Source of the DNA: Poa pratensis
Lineage: Eukaryota; Streptophyta; Magnoliopsida; Poales; Poaceae
Length of the DNA: 64,000 nt
Direction: 5' to 3'
Assembly: GCA_947311845.1 (NCBI GenBank)
Contig: CAMZMU010000027.1
Span: 47,370,758-47,434,757 of the forward strand
Below the pieces are notes generated by a model. It did no database searches and was not told the origin of the DNA. It worked only from the letters and a program-made list of their open reading frames with translations. The translations under genes were made by a program, and so were the position numbers. Positions within the stretch are counted from its first letter, which is position 1. The number at the start of each line of letters is the position of its first letter. Below are positions 32,220-41,587 of the stretch, one piece after another.

Positions 32220-33911
32220 ATGTAGGACGCCGGTGCGTCTCTGTTCACCGTCTGTTGCGGCGGCCGAAGCGGCAGATCCAGTCGGCGCGGGACTCGCCCA
32301 GCCGCGGCCGCCGCCGCCCCGCGGCCCCGCTCCCGCCGCACCGCGGCCACCGTGGCCGCGGTAGGGGCCGATGCGGCCGGCAAGAAGCGGAAGCGGCTCG
32401 GAACCGCGGGCGCGGCCCAAGCCTTGGCCGCTAGCGCCGCCGCTGCCGATTCCCCATCCGCGCAACCCGGCAGAGGGAACAAAAGGGCGCATGTGCGGAA
32501 GATCAGGGTCCCCACCTCCGCCGCTGCCGCCAACGCCCCCGATTTGGCCGCCACCGCCGCCGCCGCCATGGGTCCGCCGCCCTCTACAAACCAGAGGTAC
32601 GTATCTGTCCACGGCGACGAACTTGATCTTTAGTTGTAGCTGTAGCTTATCTGAACGCGATGTTGCTCAAATTTGTAGCATCCTAGCGGTCGACGGTACA
32701 AATTCGTTTGTTGATTTGATGAACGATGCGTCCATGGACATCGATGCCACCCCTCTCGGTGATTATTCCTACGACGAGACCGACGGAGGAGTTGAAGGTG
32801 GAGATGGGGAGGATGATGATGAGGTTGAGGAGGTAGATGCTCCGAAACGCGGCGTCAACTACACGGTTGTTGAAGATGAGACATTGATCCGTGCTTGAGA
32901 GGGTATGTCTCTCGACGCAATCCATGACACCGATCAAGCCAAGTTGAGGTTTTGGCAAGGAGTTGAGGATAAGTACTTCCAACTTCTGCCGCGTAATGCA
33001 AAAAGGGTGCCTCGAACATACCGATCAATCCAAGGCCGTTGGGACGTGATAAAAACAACATGCAGCCGGTGGAGTGGATGCGTGCAGCAAGTGCACAATG
33101 CTCCTCCAAGTGGTACCGTGGAGGGTGATTGGGTAAGCTACATTGCTTGCTTGCGACAAATGTGCAATGCCTTGCTTGCTATTGCGAATCATGCCAATTG
33201 TTTGATGCTTGTAGGACTGCATTGCAAGAGAGCGGTACAAGGACATGCCGGCGTCGAAGAACAAGCCTTTTACCTTGGACCATTGTTGGAAAATACTCCA
33301 ACATAGCGAGAAGTGGAAATTGTCACTCCAAGAACCAAATAAAAGGAGTGACATACATATCGAAGATGATGAAGATAAAAATGGAGAGAGGAACATGAAC
33401 AAGCCCGAAGGCAACAAGAAAGCGAAGCTAAAGGGTCTTGAAGGAAGCCGAGGCTGCTAGTTTGAGGGAGAAGCTTGAGCAAATGGTGAAGTCCAATGAG
33501 AGTATGGTGGCCAAAACATTGGAGGCAAAGCAAATCATGGCCGAGAAGAAATCTCAAGAGAAGAAAGAGAGGTGGCATGTACTCTGGGAAGATGGGATGC
33601 GCCAGGACGAGACTGAGCGAAGAAAAGTCATTGCGGAGGAGAACAAGTCCATCGCCAAGCTCCTTGCCGAGGAAAACAAGATCATGATGATGAACCGAGC
33701 CGACATGGATCAAATCACGTTGGAGTGGCATGACATTGCTAGGCGCGAGATCTTGCAACGAAGGAAGCAAGCCTTGCTCAATTCTAGCAGTGCTCGTGGA
33801 GGTGGTGGTGGTGGTGGTGGTGCTGGTGGTGCTGGTGGTGGAAGTGATGCTGATGGTGGTGGTGGAGGTGCCGGTGGTGGTGGTGGTGCCGTTCTTGGAG
33901 ATGATGTGTAG
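32220..33911 (+). pseudogene. Harbinger ORF1 (Myb/SANT-like DNA-binding protein), decayed, three exons
   Basis: Exons as read: 32220-32596, 32679-33132 and 33215-33911, with introns GTACGT...TTTGTAG and GTAAGC...CTTGTAG that keep phase. The order is an Ala/Arg-rich N-terminus, an acidic linker (GEDDDEVEEVD), a SANT-type domain around EDETLIRA...SLDAIHDTDQ...FWQGVEDKYFQLL, a HCWKILQHSEKW segment, a coiled-coil Glu/Lys region and a Gly-rich tail from (GGT)n repeats at 33798-33890. In PIF/Harbinger elements ORF1 helps bind transposon ends and works with the ORF2 transposase. Three breaks are visible: TAG as codon 2 (32223), TGA at 32896 where related proteins have Trp after LIRA, and a one-base frameshift near 33432. 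It is not expected to be made. Confidence 0.8.
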
Positions 33912-34095
33912 GTTAGATTTCGGTGGGCTTTCGGATGCAAGTTTTTGGTCATATGGATTCAGATGTTCGTGAACTATGTCTATTTGACGTGTACTATACT
34001 TAAAACTATGTTATTTGCTAAACTACTGTCGAAATTCTGAACATTTCGACATATTTTGATAGCTACATGTTTTTAAGATTTACTAGTTTACGGTT

Positions 34096-34158
34096 CCGCG
34101 CAATAGCAGTACCCGTAAAGCATTAAGGTTTTGCTTTACGGATACTGCTATTACGCGG
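34096..34158. repeat. hairpin near the right end of the Harbinger element
   Basis: Arms 34096-34122 (CCGCGCAATAGCAGTACCCG...) and 34132-34158 are reverse complements over 27 bp with two mismatches, with a 9 bp loop. It could be a transposase-binding or replication-pause structure. Confidence 0.7.
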
Positions 34159-34743
34159 CTCGTTTTCACGCAAAAACGCACAGTTTTCGACCCTTATAAC
34201 TCGTTTACGGTTCCGCGGTTTGAGGGCTCTGTTAGAGATGCTCTAACGGAGGTTGACATGTATCGGCCGCCGGTGGGCTGATGGGCGATGGCGAGCTGGA
34301 GTAACTTTCACACTTGAATACATAATTGGCAACTTGGGAGAGGAGTAGGTATAATTATGGATTTGGGTTAGTATATAAATCCGTCCTAATTGTAATAAAA
34401 ATATTGTTCCGACCTAACTTCATCACATTACTGGTTTATTAGTCAATTGCATGCATTGACAAAGGCCGCTGGATAATAGGATGAGGCATCTTGGATTCAT
34501 GGCTTGGAACTGAACCCTTGAGTATCTGGCAGTTGAGCAGTGAGCCTCTTTTGGTTGAGCCGAAGCAATTGTTGCCTCATGAGTCATGTCACTGTGTAAA
34601 GGCTGAACTAGCAGGGGCTTAGTTGCGGCATAAAAGTAAGAAACTATAGCAAGACTACACCTATTGTCAATTTGTTGGTGGTTGCTAAGGGTGAGGCTGC
34701 GCCGTTTTACAAATATAGCCTGTTGCCAATCAAGATTTGACAT

Positions 34744-36827
34744 TGTGTGTGACTTTTCCTGTAAGGTGGAGATATATGTAGCAATTAGGATTAGTCAGTG
34801 GCGAAGTTTGAGCCAGGTAGGGAGACATTTTGAGTAAACATGTAAGATTAAAGATTGCAATATCCGTTTAAAAAAGATTGCAATATAATAAAAATGTTCA
34901 TGTACTAATATGAATGTTTGGGTGAATGAAATTTTCATTTCACGTCAAAAAATCATTGTGCATCATAAATAAATATTTGTATATTGAAGATTTCCATTCT
35001 TTCAAAAATACATGTTCATACATATAAGAGTATAGTTCCATCTAATGGTAAATCGGGTTCATGTATTTTCCCTAATAGGTAGAGAAATGAAAAATATAAC
35101 AAATTTGAAAAGAGAAAGGCTAAAAAGGGAAGAAAATAGAAACATAGAAAAGCGAAAAGAAACATAAAAAGTAAGCAGAAAAAAGATAACAAAAAGAGAA
35201 ATAGAAAAGATAAAGGAAAAGTAGGGGAATGAAACCCCCTCCGTCCTTGCCCCCTTTGATTTTCCAAGAGGACCGAGTATTGGAGCAAGGCAAGTTTATG
35301 AAACAGGGAAATTTAGACAAGATACAAGAAAGAAATTAGACCTGTGTACCAGAAAATCATTTTCCAGTTTTTATTAGTTGTCCAACAATCCGGAATACAA
35401 GTTTATTTTAACAAACCCGGACTACCAGTTCTTTTTTGAGTGAAACCCGGAATACAAGTGATTTGGATGTTCATGCTAATAGCCTAGCCCAATCTCATGT
35501 CATCAGCCTAGCCCAATCTCATGTCATCACTGTAAAACAGGTGGGCAAGTGGGCCTGCCGCTATTATAGATGGTCCTGGCCTGCTGTTTCGGCTTTGATT
35601 TCAGATTTCAACCGTGCCCAAACTTGAATCATACGTTCAGCATTTCGGCCTGGGCAGCTTTGTAGCAGCACTATCTAGGCAAGCATAGTCACCCTCAAAA
35701 AAAAAATCTAGGCAAACGTAGTTCCCTCAAAAGGTTGTCTACAAAGAAAATCCCTCAAAAGATATAATCGAAGGAAGCATACGTGTTTATAAAAAACTAA
35801 ATATGTATGCATCTCTTTTTTCTCAAGATATGTATGCTTCTCTAAATATATCTACAAAGAAGTATGCTCAAATTTAAAAAAACAGTACGCTGCTCTAAGA
35901 AAAGTACTCCCTCCGTTCCAATATATAAGACGTTTTAGCTCTTAAACATGTTGTCTAGGTGCATACAAAAATATGTGTATACACACTAAAATATGTCTAC
36001 ATGCATCTACATATATATGAATGTGGATAAACACTAAAACATTTTATATTTAGAAACAGAGGGAATACATACAACTATATGTTTCACTTCATTATAAAAT
36101 GTTGTAACCAGGAAATATGTTTTGACTCATAAGTGTAGACACACACTAATATAAAACCGTGTTCTAAAATGTAAAAAAAAAGATACTAATTTCGGGTGTA
36201 CATTTGGACATTCTATGTTTGCATCGTTAAAAAATATATTTTTATGGTATGTCTAAAAAGACAAATTCATGTGTTTCAAAATGACTTTTCACAAAACTTT
36301 TTTCAGCTTTTTTACAGTCCTCAAAAAAATATTTTTCTGCCAAACTTTGTGTGCGAGCATAAATCATTCGGATGTAAAACTGAATTTTTGGTTAATTTTT
36401 TTACACCTTTAAATGCATTTTAAAATGTTCATAACGGGTGCAACACCTTGTCTGTTGTAGCCACAGCTCTACTAGCATTACCGGAAAAAAAAACTAACAA
36501 CTTGTCAATCTCCATATAGCAATATTTTAGACAATGCAAGCTATACGTTTGAATCGTGTGCGATTGTGCAATATTGATAGCTCTTGGCTGAGTCAACAGT
36601 GAGGAAAGAAGACCTATATGTGGCTGATCCTACAGCTAGAGGCATTGTAGTGTAGCATCCGACTTGTGAATAACCAATGAGAGCGTTTCGATTGCTTTGT
36701 CTGGTACAATGCAAACAAAGGATCGATCAACCCACGCGGCGGGCAGGTTGACTCTATCATGAAGACTGTTCAGCCGTCACCTGGCCATACTGTAATCTCA
36801 GCCGAGCATTAACCATCGGTAAGAGGT
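34744..36827. other. intergenic DNA, no gene; contains one MITE
   Basis: AT-rich with A/T homopolymer runs. A 24 bp unit (AGCCTAGCCCAATCTCATGT plus CATC) is tandemly duplicated at about 35483-35530. A Stowaway-like MITE sits at 35907-36065. The final ~250 bp is likely the promoter of the peptide gene at 36945. Confidence 0.5.
35907..36065. mobile_element. Stowaway-like MITE, 159 bp
   Basis: Left end CTCCCTCCGTTCCAATATAT, right end ATATTTAGAAACAGAGGGAA, with TA flanks (35905-35906 and 36066-36067). The inner parts pair partly (ACGTTTTAG / CTAAAACATT). Confidence 0.8.
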
Positions 36828-36833
36828 TATATA
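36828..36833 (+). promoter_or_regulatory. TATA box of the secreted peptide gene
   Basis: TATATA in GGTTATATAGCAG, about 115 bp upstream of the ATG at 36945. It supports transcription of the plus strand here. Confidence 0.6.
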
Positions 36834-36944
36834 GCAGTGCTCAAGCTCGGCACACATATGCACTATCTCAGGTCTTGCTCGCTCGTTCCTCTGCACTGAT
36901 TCTGCCTCCACTTTGTTACACGCAGTCTCAAGCAGTACAAAAGC

Positions 36945-37535
36945 ATGAAGCCTTCACTTGCTTTCACGCTTGCAGTCCTCTTCTTTCAGGCCATTCCACT
37001 GCTCGAGGCTCGGCAACTTCGAGTTGGTACGTAATTGCACGTCAGGCTTTCTTACCAATCTCTATCCTTAATTAATCCTTCGTAAGACCGGTAAGTACTT
37101 CGTAAAGACTGAAAAATCTCATTCTTGTTAATTTTCACGTTTTTGTAGATGCAGGTAAGGCAGATCATCATCCCCACCTCTCTGCTGCGTCGCACAGGGA
37201 CATCAAAGGAAGCCGGAGAGGCTCTAGTGGTGGACTACGTAGAACCGGCACGGAGGAGCAGCGACGGCGAGGAGGAGTTCGTGACGGATGATACGTTGCA
37301 CCGGCCAGGAGCGCGCTCTCCGCCGTCGCCACAGGGGAGCAACCCGCCGCACTATCGTCAGCCGGCTGGGCGCTGGGGCTCCGGTCCCTGGGTTGGTGGC
37401 AAGCGCAAGCCGTCTCCTCCGCCGGCACCGAGTGGCCAGACTCCGCCGCACTGGCGACGGTCAGGTGGTCGGTTGAGCCCGCGGTCGTTCGATGTGCTCC
37501 ACGTACTTCGTGTGCTGAGCAAGATGTTTTGTTAA
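36945..37535 (+). CDS. predicted secreted peptide precursor with two SPPxP...PPH(Y/W)R repeats (two exons)
   Basis: Exon 1 is 36945-37026, with donor GTACGT at 37027. Exon 2 is 37198-37535, with the acceptor CAG at 37195-37197 after a pyrimidine-rich tract. The joined frame is 139 residues. Residues 1-22 form a signal peptide (MKPSLAFTLAVLFFQAIPLL, cleavage probably after EA). An acidic pro-region follows (DYVEPARRSSDGEEEF, 40-55). Then come two related Pro-rich blocks: SPPSPQGSNPPHYR (68-81) and SPPPAPSGQTPPHWR (100-114), separated by a basic linker (VGGKRK). This is the layout of plant post-translationally processed, proline-rich signalling peptides (PIP, CEP and IDA-type precursors); the exact family is not established. 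An earlier acceptor (37148-37149) would put exon 2 in another frame and end after 74 residues without the repeats. A LINE has inserted about 45 bp after the stop codon. Confidence 0.65.
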
Positions 37536-39076
37536 GAACAAATAGGTTTGCGCACGCGCACTCCATCGATCGTATAAGTTTTTTTAGAAAAGGGGATGTC
37601 CCGGCCTCTGCATCGAGTGATGCAGACAACCATTTATTAAAATTATTTAAGTATCATCCTATTACAACTCAAATGTCGCATAAAGTTGAGATATGTATCG
37701 ACCAACGGAATAACAACATGATATCAACTACCGAAGTCGACTAATATGCTGCCACGTATGTCGGTAGAAAAACTCCTATGCCACCAACAGGAGCCACGCG
37801 CATCCAGTAACCATAAGCTCCTGCTGGTCCGAAGGAAGCAGTGTAGCCCATAGCTGGATCCAGTATGTAGCCATATTGATAACCTGTAAGACATGAAAAT
37901 TTGTTTTCCTGTTAAACACAATATCATTCCTACAGTTCCAGATAGACCAACATATAGCAGAAACGTCGTTACGAATTCTAGCTTTGGTCTTTTTATCTAC
38001 CCCATTCAACCAATTCCTAAACATATTAGAAACATTGAAAGGAGGAGGTATATTGTAGGTACAGAAAACCACCCATTAAATTAGTCTAGCAAAAGGACAT
38101 GTGATAAACAAATGATCAACGGACTCCTCACATCCACAAAAAGAACATTTTGTACACCCATGCCAATTTCTTTTGACTAAATTATCTTTAGTGAGCAAGA
38201 CTTTTCTATTGAGGAACCACATAATTTTTTTGATTTTCAAAGGAATCTTTAACTTCCACAAGTATCTACGCAAAAAGGGAGTATGGTCATTCATCAGGTC
38301 CTCGTACATCGATTTCACCGTAAATATCCCATTAGTGGTAAGTTTCCACAAAAGTATCTGAATTGTCATTCAAATTAATATCCATTAATCTCAGACATAA
38401 GTGAGCCCAAGCATCCCACCTATCTCCAATGAGAGCCCTTCTAAAAGAGATGTTTATAGGAGGCGCCTCCCTAAACACATCATGGACCAACACATTATTT
38501 TGCTGAACAATGTTGTATAAAGTTGGATATTGTTGCTGTAATGGTGTGTCCCCTAGCCATGTGTCCTCTCAAAACCTAGTGTTCTTCCCATTGTTAACTT
38601 TGAAAACGCCTCGACTAAAGAACTCCTCCTTAATTCGCATGAGACCTTTCCAAAAGGGTGAATCAGTTGGGCAAGCCTCCACTTGTGCCAACGTCTTATT
38701 CGGCAAGTATTTGTTTCGTAACAATTCTTGACAAACCCCATCTTCATTTAAGAGTTTAAAAAGCCATTTGCTAAGTAAACACTTGTTCTTGATATCTAAA
38801 ACCTCAATGCCGAGCCCCCTTACTCTTTGGGTCGACATAGAATATTCCATTTAGTTAACCGATATTTCTTCTTGTTTTTATCGCATTGCCAAAAGAAATG
38901 CGATCGATAGAAATCAAGTCTTTTACGTACCCCTTTGGGTATCTCCAAAAAAGACAACATAAACATCGGTAAACTAGTTAAAACAGAATTTATGAGGACA
39001 AGCCGATCCCCATATGAGAGCAGCTTACCCTTCCAGCATCCTAGTTTGCCTTCAAAACGACATTCTACAGGATACC

Positions 39077-39548
39077 TGTCGAGGTGTGCCCTCGGCAAGT
39101 CCCATGGTTAGGTACCTAGGGTTGATTGTGTGGTAGAGAACGCGTAGTGTTAGTGGAATCGACGACTGACAAGCGGGATTTACCCAGATTCAGGGCCCTC
39201 GAGTGAGGTAAAACCCCTACTTCCTGCCTGTCTGTATTTGAAATCGAGAATATGAGGGTTACAAAGGTCCGGCGAATTGCTGATCTCGTCGGGGTTCTGG
39301 TGGCTATGGATTGCTTATCACGATCGATCACCCTCCCAGCTTTTATATAGGAGGCTGGGTCTCGAGATACATAACCGACCAAGATTACATATATGGAAAG
39401 CATCAACCGACTATAACTTAATCTAGCTTGGAAAACACTCTTCGTCTTGGGCCTTCCTTCGTGGGCTTCGATTAAACTTGGCCTTCTTTGATCATAACGT
39501 GCACCTGGTACCCTTACGCTGGGGTACCCACAGAGTATAACCTCGTCA
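39077..39548 (-). repeat. 3' LTR of the Gypsy element
   Basis: 472 bp, starting TGTCGAGGTGTGCC and ending AACCTCGTCA on the plus strand. By eye it differs from the other LTR at about 20 positions plus three small gaps (roughly 4-5%). A TATATAAAA motif lies at 39341-39349 on the minus strand. Confidence 0.92.
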
Positions 39549-39560
39549 TTAGCCCCCGAG
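39549..39560 (-). promoter_or_regulatory. polypurine tract
   Basis: CTCGGGGGCTAA on the minus strand, directly next to the 3' LTR. It is the expected position for plus-strand priming. Confidence 0.6.
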
Positions 39561-39690
39561 TACTTGCTTGACTCGAAGAATCGAGCATGTGCTCACTTCA
39601 TCGTGCACGTCGTAATCTTTACTCTTGTACTCCTGATCTGAATTTGTTTCAATTGCCTGTGTATACAAGCCAAGGGATATTGACACAGTA

Positions 39691-40370
39691 GGCCTGGTTC
39701 ACTCGAAAATCGAGCTCAGTTAACCGCACATTCGGGCGAAACCTTACTAGTCTTCAGTTAGACTCGAGTCCCCGGACTTGAGCCTGGAACACAGTCGAAA
39801 GCTTTTGCGTAGGGATTATGACTTAGCAGGCCTGATTCACTCGAATATCGAGCTCAGTTAACCGCACATTCAGGCGAAACCATACTAGCCTTCAATCAGA
39901 TTCGAGTCCCCGGACTCGAACCTGGAACACTTTTGAAACTTTTGCCTAGGGATTATGACTTCGCAAGCCTGATTCACTCGAAAATCGAGCTCAGTTAACC
40001 GCACATTCGGGCGAAACCATACTAGCCTTCAATCAGATTCGAGTCCCCGGACTCAAACCTGGAACACTTTTGAAACTTTTGCCTAGGGATTATGACTTCG
40101 CAAGCCTGATTCACTCGAAAATCGAGCTCAGTTAACTGCACATTCGGGCGAAACCATACTAGCCTTCAATCAGATTCGAGTCCCCGGACTCGAACCTGGA
40201 ACACTTTTGAAACTTTTGCCTAGGGATATTGACATAGTAGGCCTGACTCACTCGAAAATCGAGCTCAGTTAACCGCACATTCGGGCAAAACCATACTAGC
40301 CTTCAATCAGATTCGAGTCCCCGGACTCGAACCTGGAACATACTGGACAGACTCGACTCAGGCCATTGTA
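39691..40370 (-). repeat. 137 bp tandem repeats in the 3' non-coding region of the Gypsy element
   Basis: Five units start at 39691, 39829, 39966, 40103 and 40240. Each contains TTCACTCGAAAATCGAGCTC (or a close variant), GTTAACCGCACATTCGGGCG and GATTCGAGTCCCCGGACTCG. The last two motifs are partly palindromic. The last unit is incomplete. Further down, a second family of two ~118 bp units (about 40658 and 40776; CAGCGCTCCCATGGGAGTAG) precedes three to four short units of CCCCCGAGCCTATCGAGTGG (41209-41400). Confidence 0.85.
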
Positions 40371-41587
40371 GGTCTTACTGACTCGTTCTGCAGTTTAACT
40401 TTTGATACCTAACGCGTCCGTCAGGATTTTCATCATGTCTGTTGACACGGAAAAAATTCAAGGGAAAACACTGTTGGAGTGTCCCTCGGCCCAACTCGAT
40501 TGATCGGCAGGTCTTACCTTTGCATTTGCGTATGCAGCATCCGAAACATCTGCGATTGGCATAGTCCGGGAATTTATGAAGTATGATTCTTTGGTTTATG
40601 AAGTATTTAATGCATTTAGTCGAGTCTGTAGTCGAGTGAATTTCTTACCTTTTTTGGAAATCTATGGGAGAGCGACAGCGCTCCCATGGGAGTAGCCCCC
40701 GAGATTGTGGTTTATTGTCTTGCAATAGAGGACAATCTCAAATCATTCTTCTATGCTGCTTTTATCAATCGAAATATTTTGCTTTTGAAATCTATGGGAG
40801 CGTGACAGCGCTCCCATGGGAGTAGCCCCCGAGATTATGCTTTATTTCGTTTGAAGTAGAGGATTATCTCAATAACTTTGTTTCTTTTCGATTAATTATG
40901 AGAAATTTTTGATATACTCCCATGGGAGTACTTTTGTCAGTCGAATCCCTTGTCGATTGGCTGCTTGTGTCCTTTAATCAAACATGTATGCTATCTTTTC
41001 TCCTGACGTCATTTGTGACATTTTAGGCGTGCTCTCGCCGTTTTGACAAGACATGTCCTTGTGGGCCCATTGTTCAGAGTTTTGACCGCTGGAGATGTCG
41101 TTTTAGCTTTGATTTGACCAATCGTGGCATAATCAGGGCAGCCCCCGGGTGTTCATATTTCTCCCTATATACTTTGCTAAATACTTCAGTGTTTTTGATT
41201 TGTGCCAGCCCCCGAGCCTATCGAGTGGGTTTGTGTTTTCTGTTTGACTCAGCCCCCGAGCCTATCGAGTGTGGTTGAGTTGTCTGTTTTACCCAGCCCC
41301 CGAGCCTATCGAGTGGGCTCAAATCTTGCGTTTGCGAGTATTTGAGTTAGAGTTTCGATGCTTATGTTTTTATGCTCCAGCCCCCGAGTATTTGAGTGGG
41401 GAAAGTAAAAAACATATATGAGAAATATGGAGGAACGTATATCTTTATTCCAAATTGTGTATTCGACCAGCAAGCCGCCTCATTAAAACCTTCCAGTCCC
41501 CTTAGGTACCCTGGTAAGGGAAAGAGTGCGTCTGAAACCTGCTGGTTCTTCCGACATTATGCGCTATTACATATGAGACTAGGAGAT

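Larger units (their letters stand above)
31902..34243 (+). mobile_element. PIF/Harbinger element with ORF1 only, 2.3 kb
   Basis: Termini GAGCATCTCTAACAGAGCCC and GGGCTCTGTTAGAGATGCTC are perfect inverted repeats that extend inward (TCAAACCGCG / CGCGGTTTGA). TAA flanks are present on both sides (31899-31901, 34244-34246), and copy A has the empty TAA site at 18598-18600. The interior encodes the Myb/SANT-like ORF1 protein but no DDE transposase, so it would need ORF2 supplied in trans. Confidence 0.9.
27488..34705. repeat. segmental duplication, copy B, expanded by four insertions
   Basis: Same order and orientation as copy A (15481-19045). It is about twice as long because of two Stowaway MITEs (27687-27809, 27968-28090), a MULE-like element (29592-30905) and a Harbinger element (31902-34243). 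Removing these and their target duplications leaves about 3.3 kb, close to copy A. It lies on the 5' side of kinase gene 3, as A does for kinase gene 2, but with 3.2 kb of extra sequence between. Confidence 0.85.

Noticed and set aside
35483..35530. 24 bp unit duplicated in tandem
   Set aside because: Only two copies and no context; ordinary slippage rather than a functional array.
37149..37197. Alternative acceptor TTTTTGTAG at 37148-37149 for the peptide gene
   Set aside because: It is a good acceptor, but with exon 1 it gives a 74-residue product that ends before the repeated motifs; the CAG at 37195-37197 keeps the repeats in frame and has a strong pyrimidine tract. Kept only as a possible splice variant.
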